From Rhineura floridana (taxonomy: Eukaryota > Chordata > Lepidosauria > Squamata > Rhineuridae): a stretch of DNA of 64,000 nucleotides. The notes under the pieces are model-generated. The model had not been told where the DNA came from and searched no databases. It was given only the letters and a program-made list of their open reading frames with translations. Both the position numbers and the translations under genes were made by a program. Where the stretch lies: the NCBI RefSeq assembly GCF_030035675.1, contig NC_084486.1, positions 62,973,230 to 63,037,229 of the forward strand, in the 5' to 3' direction. Positions 20,833 through 32,756 of the stretch are shown here, piece by piece (the first letter of the stretch is position 1; every line of letters begins with the position of its first letter).

Positions 20833-23484
20833 TGAATGAATTTGAGTGATTAAATAGGCATTTTACTAATGCTTAGACTGGCTACCTGTTACTTAACATT
20901 TTATTAGACTTAGCCCTAGCTGTGCCCTGAGTTGTAGCAAACTCAAATTAATGGAGGCAGTCTGGACAATAATAGTTTTTCTTTTTCTTTGGGTAGTTAT
21001 GTTCTGTGAAGAGAAAGCAGCAGAAACTCCTGTGCCATTGTGATCATGATTTTTCTCAATGTGCCTTTGCATTTATTTGACGTTACAGCAAAAATAAAGA
21101 ACAAATATTCCTATTTTCTCTAATTTTCTCCCTTTGAGTAATTTTTTGTTTTTTAAAAATACATTTTAAAGACTACAGAAGTTTTTTGGAAAAAAACAAC
21201 ACTGCTTTGTGGTCTCAGGTAAGAGGGTCTTTTTCCTTCAAAGAAGTAGTTTTTAAATTCACCTAAATATTTATAGGCAAGTTTTCATAGGTTAGTAACT
21301 TAAGTGAAGTTATTGTGGGAACTTATTTCTTGTGTTGTTGAGAAATTGAGTAGGGCTGCTCAAACAGACCAACAGCCCTGCTCTATTTCTGCAAGCAATA
21401 TTGGGGCAGGAAGCAGCACAGCTCACCTCAAGCTATCCACCCCAGTTTTGCTCACACACATAAACACCAGTTTCTTATGTACCATTCAGCATGGAAAGAG
21501 CTTTCCCTCTCTGCAGAGTGACAGAAAATAATGTATGTTGACCAGGAACCCAGGGCAGTGATTCTTTTGGTCAGCACGCTTGCTTTTCTATCGCTCTCTA
21601 TGTTAGCAACATCCCTTCCTACATGTTAGCCGTATGTCTACTAGCATCTCTTCCTGTTCAGCATGCCTCCTTCTCTGGCAACTGCTGTGGAAGGAACCTC
21701 TGTTGTGTGTAGAACACTTGAAAACAAATGGAGCACTCTGGGCTTCTATGTTGGCCGCAGACAGGGGTGCCAACTAAATTTTGGTCCCAATATACTGTAT
21801 GTGGATTGGGACCTCTGACCCACTTGCAAAAGACGACACAAATTTGTATATGCAGATACAGCAGAGGGGGGCAAAAATAAATCAGTGGTCACGTGTAATA
21901 AAATGTGTGACAGATGGAATGTGAACAGGTGAAGCTTCTCCATAATTGTACAGAATTTCCTTACTGGAAATTTTGTATTGAATTTCTGCATGGCTTAACC
22001 TGTTGAAATTTTGCATAACACAGCTGTTAAAGGCACAGTAACTCTGCTTTTTCCCAATACCAAATCTAAACCAAAGCCTAGCCTGTAATCCTGTACACAG
22101 TACCTGGAAGTAAGCTCCATTAAAAACAAAGAAACTTTCACTTCTCAGAGTGGACTTGTATACAATTGAACTGTAAGTTAACTATACAGCAAATTCTTAA
22201 TGAATGAATGAAAAAATGAGTATTTGCAGAAAATAACTTCTGTGTAGTACCTGATCTCAGATGAATCCAACACAGGAATTCCCGGTAGCTAGGAATTCCT
22301 GGTAGCTAGGAAAAAAGGAAGGGCAAACTACAGAGATTCCAAGGACTAGAAAAGGAAGAGAAAAAGTGCATTAAATGTGATGGGGAAACAGCAGCTGTTT
22401 AGGACCACAGAGATTCCTATTGCCTGGTATCGAAACAATGCCCTCATCAATCACAGCTCTGACTTCACTCATTGGCTAAAAACACTGAATGTCAGTAGCA
22501 GCTATGCTGTCTCATCTCACAGAGATTGCTTAGAAGGGTACCTGCACATTTTGCTTCATAACTTTCTAGGAGTGCTAAATACGTAACGTTTTTATTTTAA
22601 GAAGAAAGAAAGCTCACAGTGTGCTCCCTATTGGCTGTGGGTACATCTTTAAAAGAAAAAGACCATTAGTATTTTGTTACATGCATTTTTATATCACGTT
22701 GAACACAATATATGTGTGGAAAGTAAGAAATATTATGACTGTCATTTTACATCTTTTCAGTTGGCTGATGACTGAAGGAACTACATATGTCTAATATTTA
22801 TCTAAAAGGTTTATCTACTTCTGATGTCCTTAGCCATGTTTGTGTTATAAAAAAAGAGTGTGGTGTTTTTCTAGGAGCTTGTATGCTTATATGGGCATTC
22901 AGTGTCCAAAATGCTGAATGATGTAACAAGGATCCTGAGGTTCATAAATAATAATTTTGCAATTAACTTTGATTTTCTGCTTGGTAAAGAAAAAGTTGCC
23001 AGTAGGTGACAATAAGGCCTCCCTTGATCTTAAGTTTTGGTCATTTTCCAGAGCTGTTATTCTTCTTGGTACCATTCAGCCCTTCCTGCAAGTTTAATTG
23101 AGCTATTCTGTACTTGTACCATGTTATGGTCTGTGAAGGCCATCCTGAGTCCTGTTATGACTGTCTGCATTGTTTCTTTTGGTATATGTAAGCATTTAGC
23201 AGTTGAAGAACCTTTCTCAACTATAACAGGCAATCAAAGAAAAATAGGCGAAAAGGAGTGGTGGGGAGAGCTCTATCTGATTAATTACATGAGCAACATA
23301 GGCAGCCTGCTAGCATTCAATAGAGACACTGAAGTTCATCAATTACATTCCTGGATATGTTGATAGTGGTGTTCCAGACACACACTTAATATGACAGGAC
23401 ATAAGCTGTATTTGTTGCACAGGCTTGCCAGATGCTGTGGTTTTCACACCAACAGTTTGGGTTATGCCTTTTTTGCCAGTCGTC
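20833..23484. other. No gene; minor repeats only
   Basis: Near 22100-22185, TACCTGGAAGTAAGCTCCAT and the following ACTTCTCAGAGTGGACTTGT resemble a short abundant squamate repeat with the core AAGTAAGTCCCATTG. A 17-bp tandem duplication (GGAATTCCYGGTAGCTA) lies at 22275-22308. Otherwise no coding or mobile sequence is recognised in this 2.6 kb. Confidence 0.4.
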
Positions 23485-23640
23485 ATCATTATTATTTGGA
23501 CAATTTCTATACCACATATTTAAACAAAACCCTAAGCAGTTTACAACGTAAGTTCAAACTTCTTAAACAGAAAGCACAAAACACAAAACAAAACACCCAA
23601 ACCCAAAGAATTTAGACAGTCTATAAAACACAACTAACAA
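23485..23640 (-). mobile_element. Old L2 3' tail
   Basis: ATTATTATTTGGACAATTTC, CTATACCACATATTTAAACA and CCTAAGCAGTTTACAACG follow the order of a reversed L2 3' UTR: tail, TATA-like AT block, decayed hairpin, then A-rich sequence with AAAACAC words. Strongly diverged. Confidence 0.55.
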
Positions 23641-23689
23641 CTGAACAGAACATCTTTAGTGTCATACAGCTATTATGTCAAGATTAACT

Positions 23690-24035
23690 TGTGTCAGATG
23701 ATAATTTCCTGTGAGTTTCAGGGCTAGGATGCATGATACTATTATTATGGACTTCAAGAGGAAAAGGCAGTGATGGCCACCAACTTGGATAGCTTTAAAA
23801 GTGGATCAGACATGGAGGATAAGGCTATCAGTAGATACAGGTCATGATGGCTATTGCTCTGCCTCCACTGTCAGAAGCAATATGCTTCTGAATACCAGTT
23901 GCTGGAGGCTGCATGAGGGGTTCTGCTTTCAGGCTTTCCATAAGTTTCTCATTGGCCAGGGTGAGAACAGGATCTGGACCATATGGACCACTGTCTTGAT
24001 CCAACAGGCTCTTCTTATGTGCTTATGTCCAACAT
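23690..24035 (+). mobile_element. CR1 3' UTR fragment
   Basis: It shows GGATAGCTTTAAAAGTGGAT, GACATGGAGGATAAGGCTAT, CTTCTGAATACCAGTTGCTG, GTGAGAACAGGATCTGGACC and the ending AACAGGCTCTTCTTATGTGC. These are the body words of a CR1 family whose tail repeats TTCTTATG. Independent of the copy 500 bp downstream. Confidence 0.78.
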
Positions 24036-24109
24036 AAAATGCTGGGGATTACTATTAAGAAATATTTCTTGAAAATTATTAGCACATCTCTCCTATCTTA
24101 TGACTTGTA

Positions 24110-25740
24110 ATATTTTAAAAAATGGCAACTGTGTACTAATGCCCAGAGTATGGGAAACAAACATGATGAACTTGAACTCTTAATACAGGAGAGGAAATAT
24201 GACTTGATAGGTATAACTGAAACTTGGTGGGAAGACTCCCATGACTGGAATACAGTGATTGAAGGAGTTGAACTTGTTCAAAACAAACAGAAGGAATAGA
24301 AATGGATACAGAGTTGTGCTGTATGTTAAAAAATATACATCCCTGCACAGAAATAACAGGATGATGAGCTTGGTAGCTCCACCAATTAAAATAAATGGGG
24401 CAAGAAATAAAAGGAACATGGTGGTTGGAGTCTACTACCAACCACCCAATCAAGGAGAAGATGAGGATGAAACTTTTGCAAAGCAAATTGTCAATGTTTT
24501 GAGGGGACATGATGGGGGATTTCAATTACTAGCCATGATGGCTGTGCTCTGCCACCCTAGTCAGAGGCAGTATGCTTCTGAAAACCAGTTGCCGGAAGCC
24601 TCAGGAGGGGAGAGTGTTCCTGCACTCAGGTCCTGCTTGCGGGCTTCCCCCAGGCATCTGGTTGCTCACTGTGAGAACAGGATGCTGGACTAGATGGGCC
24701 ACTCGCCTGATCCAGCAGGCTCTTCTTATGTTCTTATGCATCCCGATATCTGCTGAGAGACAAATTCTGCCAAACATGGCTCCTCCTAGAAATTCTTGAG
24801 TTATGTTGGAGATAACTTTTTCCTACAGAAAGTGGAAGAAGCAACTAGAGGATCAGCTATCCTTGACTTCATTCTAACCAATAGAGATGGCTTGGCGGAT
24901 GAAGTGGCAGTTATGGGAACTCTGGGGGAAAGTGACCACACTGTACTTGTGTTCTTGATTTTAAAGGAAGTAAAAGCTGAGAGTAGTCAAACACATACCC
25001 TGGACTTCAGGAAAGCCAATTTTAATAAACTCAGAACAGTTGGTAAGTAAGGTTCCATGGCAAGCAATGATAAAGAGAAAAGGAATCCAAAATAGGTGGG
25101 AGTTGCTAAAAAAGGAAATTCTAAAGGCACATAGGCAAACAATTTCAAGGATAAAAGTGGGAAGACTGCAGAAGAAGCCAGTGTGGCTTCACAAAAAACT
25201 TAGAGATGACCTGAAAACAAAAAAGAACACATACAGAAAATGGAAGGAAGGCCAGGCCACAAAGGAAGAGTATAGACAGGTAGCATGGAATTGCAGGGAT
25301 GGCGTCAGGAAAGCTAAAGCTGAGAATCAGCTGAGGTTAGTGAGAGATGCCAAAAGCAACAAAAAGTTTTCTTCAGGTATATCCATACTAAAAGACAGAG
25401 AAAGAAATGGTGGTACAGCTACTCAGTGAGGATGGCAAAATGATAACAGATGACAAAAGGCAGAAGTGCTCAATTCCTACTTTGGCTCAGTCTTCTCCCA
25501 AAATAGGGTCTATGACCCTCCTGACAAGTGTGAAGTTGAAGGAGCAGGATTGCAGCTTTAGACTGATAGACAAATGGTCAAGGAATACCTAATCACTTTG
25601 AATGAGTTCATATCTGTAGGGCCTGATGAACTGCATCCTAGAGTATTGAAGGAACTGGCTGAATAATGTTTGGAACCATTGTCTATTATCTTTGTGAAAC
25701 CATGGAGGATGGGTGATGTGCCAGATGACTGGAGCAGAGC
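24110..25740 (+). mobile_element. LINE CR1, endonuclease to early RT
   Basis: It begins at the endonuclease: NAQSMGNKHDELELLIQERK, YDLIGITETWWEDSHDW, later SDHTVLVFLILKE. The linker LHKKLRDDLKTKKNTYRKWK follows, then the start of RT with EELHPRVLKEL-like words. It stops abruptly at about 25740 in GATGACTGGAGCAGAGCT, where an inverted CR1 piece begins. The frame is broken many times. A second CR1 tail is inserted at 24526-24740. Confidence 0.88.
24526..24740 (+). mobile_element. CR1 3' tail nested in CR1
   Basis: TTACTAGCCATGATGGCTGT, GCAGTATGCTTCTGAAAACC, GTGAGAACAGGATGCTGGAC, TAGATGGGCCACTCGCCTGA and the terminal TTCTTATGTTCTTATG. The host CR1 endonuclease sequence breaks after GGGGGATTTCAA and resumes with ATCCCGATATCTGCTG, which places this as a later 215-bp insertion. 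Confidence 0.85.
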
Positions 25741-26298
25741 TGTTTTCCTGAACTTGAGCCCGTTATTCCGTGTCCTGCACTCTGGGACGATCAAGAAGCG
25801 ATCCTGGCCCTCCTCTGTTTGACAACCTTTCAAGTATTTGAAGAGTGCAATCATATCTCCCATCCTATTCTCAAGGTTAAACATGCTCAGTTATTTCAGT
25901 TTCTCTTCATAGGACTTTGTTTCTAGTCCCCTGATCATCCTCGTTGCCCCCCTCTGAACCCGTTCCAGTTTGTCTGCATCTTTCTTAAAGTGTGGTATCC
26001 AGAACTGGATGTAGTTCTCAAGTTGAGGCCTAACCAGTGCTGAATAGAGGGGAACTAGTACTTCAAGTGATTTGGTAACTAAATGTCTATTAATGCAGCC
26101 TAAAATAGCATTTGCCTTTTTTGCAGCCACATTGCACTGTTGGCTCATGTTCATCTTGTGATCAACAACAATTCCAAGCATCCCCCATCTTATAACTATG
26201 TGCTTTGTTTCTTTTTCCTAGCTGTAGGACTTTGCACTTATCCCTGTTAAATTTCATTCTGTTGTTTTTAGCACAATGATCCAATCTTTCAAGAAATA
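25741..26298 (-). mobile_element. LINE CR1, late RT part, inverted
   Basis: On the minus strand it encodes [70 protein letters not shown] and then MIALFKYLKGCQTEEGQDRF. This is the C-terminal RT region of CR1. It lacks the CR1 3' UTR and tail and abuts the plus-strand CR1 at 25740/25741, forming an inverted junction. Confidence 0.88.
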
Positions 26299-26745
26299 TA
26301 TCAGACCAATAAAAGAATGTGTATTCCAAACCATTTGGTGCAGAATAAATGCAATCTTCCTCTTCCCCAACCCATCTAATCCTTGCTTATGAAACTGTGC
26401 TACCCCATTTGACGTGACTTCTACAGACATGTAGGTCAATATGTGTGTTTAATTTGTTTTTAGTTCATTGTAGACAGTAACCATTTTTCAAATTTTATGA
26501 ATTCTGGTTTTCAACTCTGTCTTTTACTAAAAATTGTAGGTTTTTTTTGTAAACATCTCATAGATTCTATTTACAATCAAGTGGCATATAAATTTTATTA
26601 AATAAATATCATTTCACATTACAGGTTAAAAAAATTGAATGAAAGATAGAAGGATGATGGGGAAAATAAAGCAGAGAGATATTTTCCTAGATTCTCCACA
26701 GCTACTCCAGGTAATCAGAGGATTTACACACCTAAATCATCAAAG
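26299..26745. other. No gene recognised
   Basis: AT-rich sequence between the CR1 complex and an L1-like fragment. Nothing recognisable. Confidence 0.4.
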
Positions 26746-26747
26746 AG

Positions 26748-27110
26748 TCAAGGAAGCCCTGACACTTTATTATTATTGTTGTTGTCCCCACCCATCCTCC
26801 CAAAGGAGCCCTTATTCTGATTTTCTCTAGCTATATAAGTCTCTTTCAAGAGGTCATGAGACTGGCAATCTGTGTCTGATCCTGTCTGGACCTTCCATTT
26901 TTGCAAGATCAGCCTCTTGGCAACTATCACTACCCATTGAAACCAGGTTGCTTGATTTTTGCTTAGCCCCCATATCTGAAGGGTCCAGCCATTTCTATTG
27001 GGGTGGAACTTTGGGTCATCTTCAGACTGAGAACCATGCATATATAAGTGGAGCATCTTTCCAGAGTGGTGGTGTTACGCCCCATCCCCAAAGCATATGG
27101 TATAGACATG
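26748..27110 (-). mobile_element. Possible L1-type ORF2 C-terminal fragment
   Basis: A minus-strand frame of 102 codons reads WFQWVVIVAKRLILQKWK and, further on, TYIARENQNKGSFGRMGGDN. The pattern of 'aliphatic-AK-x-LIL-x-x-WK' followed by a short basic segment resembles the extreme C terminus of L1/Tx1 ORF2 proteins. No catalytic motif lies within the fragment, so the call is weak. Confidence 0.35.
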
Positions 27111-27275
27111 TTCTCACAGTACCAAATATGCAGCTATTGTATGTCAGGTCTAAGGTGCAGAAGTGAGCAGGCATCCAATGGGTTTTGAATATTTTTTTTT
27201 CTGTATTAACCTGACTCTTAAGAGCCAGAGAGGAAAACTTTCACTGATACTGGGTATAGCGAGCTGTCTGCTCAA

Positions 27276-27415
27276 CTGTTGCCTAAGCTTGTCCATTGTA
27301 GGCTTTAAACCCTAAAAAAATGCATAGACAAATCTGTGCATAGACAAATCTGTTGCCTAAGCTTGTCCATTGTAGGCTTTAAACCCTAAATAAATGCATA
27401 GACAAATCTGTGCAT
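27276..27415. repeat. 74-bp tandem duplication
   Basis: CTGTTGCCTAAGCTTGTCCA occurs at 27276 and again at 27350. The copies continue in step through TAGGCTTTAAACCCTAAA and TGCATAGACAAATCTGTGCA, differing at about one base. The second copy is cut short at about 27415, where the BovB begins. Confidence 0.92.
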
Positions 27416-27419
27416 CTTC

Positions 27420-29925
27420 CAAAAGGTGTGATACATCTGGGACAGCTGCCACTTGAAAAGCATCCAGGGAACAATCTATCTATGCAGGAATTGGAGAGAT
27501 TTTATGCAGAAGTACAGGAGAAAATTGATCACACACCAAAACAAGATGTGATGATAATCATGGAGGACTGGAATGCAAAAGTAGGGAACAGAGTAGCACT
27601 AGGAATTGTGGGGAAATGGGGCTTAGGAGATAAAAATGAAGGAGGAGAAAGATTTATTGAATAATAATTTGTTTCTTGCGAACACATTTTTTGAGCAACT
27701 GAAAAAACGACTGTACACGTGGACATCACCAAATGGTCAATATAGGAATCAAATTGATTATATAATTGGTAGCAGAAGATGCAAAAACAAGACCAGGAGC
27801 ATACTGCGGTATAGATCATGAACTGGTCATATCGAAATTCAGAGTAAAGCTAAAGAAGAACAACAAAGCAATCATAACGCCAAAATACAATTTAAATAAC
27901 ATCCCAGAAGAATATGAAGATCAAATAAGGAACAGATTTGAGGCTTTCAACTTAGTTGACAGAGAACCAAAAGAACTATGGAGTGAAGTCAGAGACATTA
28001 TCAGGGAAGAATGCAAAAAGACAATACCTCTAGTTAAAAAGAGAGAAAGACCTCAATGGATGACTGAAGAAGCTCTTAAAATGGTTAAAGAGAGAAGGAA
28101 AGCAAAAGCAAGAGGAATAGAAACACAGTTAGAACCCTAAATGCAACAATACAGCGACTAGTACATAGGGACAAAGAGAACTATTACAATAGTTATTGTA
28201 TAGAAATAGAAGAGGACAACAAAAAGGGTAGAACCAGACCCCAACTCCAAAAGATTAGAGAAATGAAAGGGAATTTTAAACCAAGAGTAGGGATGCTGAA
28301 TAATCAACTGAGGAACACACTGACTGACTGAGATGAAATAAAAGAAAGATGGAAGCAATACACTGAAGAACTCTATAAAAGAGATGCCAGGATGACAGAT
28401 TCATTCATGGAGGAACCGTATGATGAAGAACCAGAAATTTTAGAATGTGAGGTGAAAGCTGCTCTTAAAATATTTGGAAGAAACAAATCACCAGGAACAG
28501 ATAGCATACCAATAGAATTGCTACAAGATACTGAGACTGAATCTGTCCAAATTTTGACAAAAATTTGTCAAGAAATATGGAAAACTAAACAATGGCCCAC
28601 AGACTGGAAGCATTCGATATACATCCCAATTCCAAAGAAAGGGGATCCCAGGGAATGCAGTAATTATAGAACTATTGCCTTAATATTCCATGCAAGTAAA
28701 GTAATGCTCAAAATTCTACAACAAAGTCTCTTACCATATATGGAGCGAGAAATGCCAGACGTCCAAGCTGGATTTAGAAGAGACACCAGAGATCATATCG
28801 CAAACATACATTGGATAATGGAACAGACCAAGGAATTTCAGAAGAAAACCACCCTGTGCTTTATAGATTACAGCAAAGCCTTTGACCGTGTAGATGATGA
28901 AAAACTGTGGCATGCTTGAAAAGAAATGGGGGTGCCACAGCATCTGATTGTCCTGATGCGCAACCTATACTGTGGACAAGAGGCTACTGTAAGGACAGAA
29001 TATGGAGAAACCAGTTGGTTCCCCATCGGAAAGGGTGTGAGACAGGGGTGTGTTTTATCACCCTATTTGTTTAATCTATGTGCAGAACATATCGTACGGA
29101 AAGTGGGATTGGACCAAGATGAAGGAGGTGTGAAAACTGGAGAGACAAATATCAATAATTTAAGATATGCCGATACCATACTACTAGCAGAAACCAGTAA
29201 TGATTTGAAAGGAATGCTGATGAAAGTTAAAGAGGAAAGCACAAAAGCAGGACTACAGCTGAACATCAAAAAGACAAAAGTAATGACAACAGAAGATTTA
29301 TGTAACTTTAAAGTTGACGAGGACATTGAACTTGTCAAGGATTATCAATACCTCAGCACACTCGTTAACCAAAATGGAGGCAATAGTCAAGAAATCAGAA
29401 GAAGGCTAGGACTGGGGAGGGCAGCTATGAGAGAACTAGAAAAGGTCCTCAAATGCAAAGATGTATCATGGAACACTGAAGTCAGGATCATTCAGACCAT
29501 GGTATTCCTGATCTCTATGTATGGATGTGAAAGTTGGACAGTGAAAAAAGCGGATAAGAGAAAGATCAACTCATTTGAAATGTGGAGGAGAGCTTTGTGC
29601 ATACCATGGACTGCGAAAAATACAAATGATTGGGTGTTAGAACAAATTAAACCAGAACTATCACTAGAAGCTAAAATGATGAAACTGAGGTTATACTTTG
29701 GACACATAATGAGAAGACATGATTCACTAGAAAAGACAATAATGCTGGGAAAAACAGAAGGGAGTAGAAAAAGAGGAAGGCCAAACAAGAGATGGCTTGA
29801 TTCCATAAAGGAAGCCACAGACCTGAACTTACAAGATCTGAACACAGCGGTTCATGACAGATGCTCTTGGAGGTCACTGATTCATAAGTCATAATCGACT
29901 TGAAGGCACATAACAACAATATGCA
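27420..29925 (+). mobile_element. LINE RTE-BovB, 5' truncated
   Basis: It enters inside the endonuclease and runs to the BovB 3' end (ATAATCGACTTGAAGGCACA, then TAACAACAATATGC). In order: MIIMEDWNAKVGN (endonuclease), RLYTWTSPNGQYRNQIDYII, DHELVISKFRVKLKK, RPQWMTEEALKMVKERRKAK, the RT block, and the C-terminal SLEKTIMLGKTEGSRKRGRP and RCSWRSLIH. BovB is widespread in squamates and is thought to have moved between vertebrates horizontally. About 2.5 kb of an element of about 3.2 kb remain. Confidence 0.95.
28392..29894 (+). pseudogene. BovB reverse transcriptase, one in-frame stop
   Basis: From 28392 to 29894 a single phase encodes RT with one TGA (28917-28919) in KLWHA*KEMGVP. Motifs: PIPKKGDPRECSNYRTIAL, QAGFRRDTRDHIANIHWIME, CFIDYSKAFDRVDDEKLWHA (motif A), VRQGCVLSPYLFNLCAEHIV, then LRYADTILLAE where YADD is changed to YADT. 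Later come LQLNIKKTKVMTT and ESWTVKKADKRKINSFEMWR. Upstream at 27766-28140 the endonuclease-to-RT linker continues in another phase, so at least one frameshift separates them. The missing catalytic aspartate and the stop show it is inactive. Confidence 0.9.
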
Positions 29926-30800
29926 TATATTGGTTTGCATTGAGGAAATGCAGAAGAATTGACACTGGTGATAACAGTTACAACTATTTTTTTCAAAAAA
30001 ATACAGGCACAGTTTCTTAACAGTTGTAGGAAAGAGGAAGCCTCCCCAGTAAGCCCTGAAATGTTTTGGGCCCTAAACCTCCTGAAATTGTCCCTCGTTT
30101 TTTAGATGGAGCTGAAATGGAACATCTCAATTTGGGAGAACCAGTAATTTCATGAGTGTTTGGTTCAGCCTCAAGTTATAGAGCCTTTATAGGAGCATAA
30201 TCCAGAACCTTGCAGGCTGCTTATACTGTAGCATTATATCTCATAGAGACAAGAGTGTTGTCCATGATGGAGGCGTTCTCATGCAAATGGATAGTTCAGA
30301 TTCAGTTCTTCTGTTTGTGTGAATGGCATGTGAGGATCCACACACTCGCATTATTTCACTCAATATTTTCATTGCTATTCCTCTGCTAGACATCCACACT
30401 GCTGGCTGGAGCTTGGCAGAAAATATCCTGGATAACCTCCCCACAATCACTCCTCTACACCTCACTCAGTTAGTTTACAAGATTAAGCTGTAGTTTGCTT
30501 CTTCGTTTTGTAAAAAATATATCTTTATAACATTCTGATTTAATAGAATTGCACAAGATCTGTAATAATAAAAAGAAATTGCGACTGCTTAGAGATAGGA
30601 GTGGCTTTTGCTCTACTTCTCATCTGCTTGCATTCCAATAGTTTGTCGTTCGATCCCAATCCACCCTTTTTTTGTTCTTGCCTGCTCTGGCACTGGCTGA
30701 TTTGATCTGCTGTGTGTTTTTTGGTGATTCGATCACTTTTTTTTTCTGGTGATGGGAAAAAATTGCATAATTGTTAATGTAAATACTTATCACTGTTCCA
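29926..30800. other. No gene recognised
   Basis: AT-rich sequence with a T run near 30738. No frame above 74 codons and no familiar repeat. Confidence 0.4.
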
Positions 30801-31020
30801 CGTGGTTTTTTCGAAGCAGCACGAATACAGGGCTAACGGGACAAACGAGCTAAGTGGAAGGCACATCAAACAAATCCTCAGCGTGACCATCTTCCATCTG
30901 GAAACCTATGTCCTCACTGTGGGAGGCTGTGGAGCCTCCACAGTCACTTACGAGCCCACTGTTAAAGACCTTATCTTGGAAGACAAATCTTACTCAGCCA
31001 CAAGTGATCGCCAATGATAG
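30801..31020 (+). mobile_element. Retroelement 3' fragment with zinc-finger-like end
   Basis: One plus-strand phase reads LCPHCGRLWSLHSHLRAHC, a C2H2 spacing (C-x2-C ... H-x3-H), then a stop and RPYLGRQILLSHK. The DNA around it (CATCTGGAAACCTATGTCCT, CTTGGAAGACAAATCTTACT, CACAAGTGATCGCCAATGAT) resembles a repeat tail I recall from squamate genomes whose long parent encodes the same finger. The parent family is uncertain. It is not a host zinc-finger gene: only one finger, followed at once by a stop. Confidence 0.45.
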
Positions 31021-31548
31021 CACTAACACTTAAAATGCCATTTTTTCTGCCTCATTGCTGTCCATATGCCTTTCTTTTCTTCAGTCATCAGAGCTGGTTA
31101 TTTTCTTAAAGAGATTTTTATACCTGTTGCCATTTCCCAGGCACGACTTAAATAGTGTATAGATATGTGCCTACAAACTGTTGTGGGATTCTTATTGGGG
31201 GCAAAAAGTCCATCTTCTGCTTTAGCTAATTTCTGATGATTGAGAACTAAAGTCTTCAGACAGTCTGTATGCAGATTCTGTGTGATGAATTTATATCCAT
31301 ACAATGTGTCTCAGAAACGGCATGGATTCAGTGATGGTTGATAAGGTGGGGCAGTAAACATCACTGGCCATGATCAAGTAGTGACTGCGAGGCAGCAGAA
31401 CCTGAACCCTTTCTGATGAGCATCTGTTAGAGATTGCTCAAGCAAAAGATGGCTTAATGCAGGATGACACAAGTGCACTGCTTTTGAATAACTAGCAGCA
31501 ACCTTAAGAGGTGTAGGACAATGATCTTCATCAGTAGTAGGTCTATAT
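31021..31548. other. No gene recognised
   Basis: Mixed sequence without coding or repeat signature. Confidence 0.4.
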
Positions 31549-31678
31549 CAGGGTTGGGGGACCTGTGACCTTTCAGATGTCATCAGACTCTAGCTCCCAT
31601 CAGTCCCAGCCAGCATGACCAAAGGCCCAGGGTGATGGGAGTTGTATTCCAGCAAAATCTGGAGGGCCACTGATCCTT
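31549..31678. mobile_element. hAT-like palindromic MITE
   Basis: CAGGGTTGGGGGACCTGTGA, CTAGCTCCCATCAGTCCCAG, GGGTGATGGGAGTTGTATTC and AAAATCTGGAGGGCCAC give the two arms of the family in which a TGTGGCCCTCCAGAT-type left arm mirrors an ATCTGGAGGGCCACA right arm. The right tip is diverged and no target duplication is clear. Confidence 0.72.
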
Positions 31679-32756
31679 CATCAGTTGTATATAGGGAGCA
31701 TAATCTGCCCCCAGCCTTGGCTGGCTCAAGGTTGCTGCTAAGTGCATGGGGCTTTCCCCCCCTTTTAAATAGCCACTCAGTGGCTGTCCCACCTCACTGG
31801 CTGCTTCTGTGTAAATAAATGCATGTCTTTAAGATAATAAAAGTGTAAGAGTAGTCTGTTGTAACTGACTAGTTTTTTTAGGTTTCTCGATGTTTTATGA
31901 GTAGCTTTTAGCTTAATGTCACTGCAATACAGTTTTGTTAAATTTAAGTAATTTTATGATTGAAATATACTCCATGGAAGTCTCCTCCACAGCCACTCAT
32001 TCACAATTATTCAAAACAGTTTTAGCATATCAAAGTGTTCTCACTAAATAATGTATACTTTTTGGATGGCACAAGCTACAATTTGGGGATATCTTACTCT
32101 GGCATTATATAATGAAATGTATAAAAAGTTTCAGCTAGGATTTAACAGTTATTTAATGGTGGCCTTTTAAGTGGGCACAATAATTTCCCAGTTTTTCAGG
32201 CCTTTTTCCTCCAGCTCTGGAACATTGTGTTATAAATGACAAAAGCATTCAAGAATGTATTTTAAAAATATTTTGTGTTCATTTGTATATTCACCCTTGA
32301 GATTTTTTTCTTGTTTAATTTGATTCCCTTTTATGTTATGTGAAAAAGATAAATATATAGGCAAAACACATCATTTTAAGCATCACTTTGAAATATCTTA
32401 ATAATATTGAATCAAGATTCAAGTGTGTTTGTATTAGGCAGTTAAGATTATCAAAATAATTACTGTTTAATGAAAAGCTACACATTTAAAAAAGAAATTT
32501 GCATGCAAGTAGGTTGTAGAATCATTTAATAAAATCTACAGAATCTCGAGTTGTGAAATCATGCACTTTCCCATTAAACCAAGATTTTTTACCTATTAGG
32601 TACATATGAAGTTATCTTCTACCAGGTCAGAATATTTATACACCCTTTTGACAGGCAGCAGTTCTCCAGGGCTCAGGCAGGGGTCTTTCCCAACATCTGT
32701 TCTCTTATTCTTTTAACTGCAGATGCCAAGTATTGATCTTCATGCAAAGCACATAT
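31679..32756. other. No gene recognised
   Basis: Strongly AT-rich from 31860 onward, with many AT-only words. Nothing coding or familiar. Confidence 0.4.

Noticed and set aside
24110-26298. A single CR1 insertion with a 5' inversion (twin priming)
   Set aside because: The tailed 3' end is absent and the 3' coding part, not the 5' part, is the inverted one relative to the plus-strand piece.
27276-27415. CRISPR-like or satellite array
   Set aside because: Only two units with no spacer; a simple tandem duplication in a vertebrate genome.
30801-31020. Host C2H2 zinc-finger gene
   Set aside because: One finger only, followed by a stop, in sequence that resembles a repeat tail.
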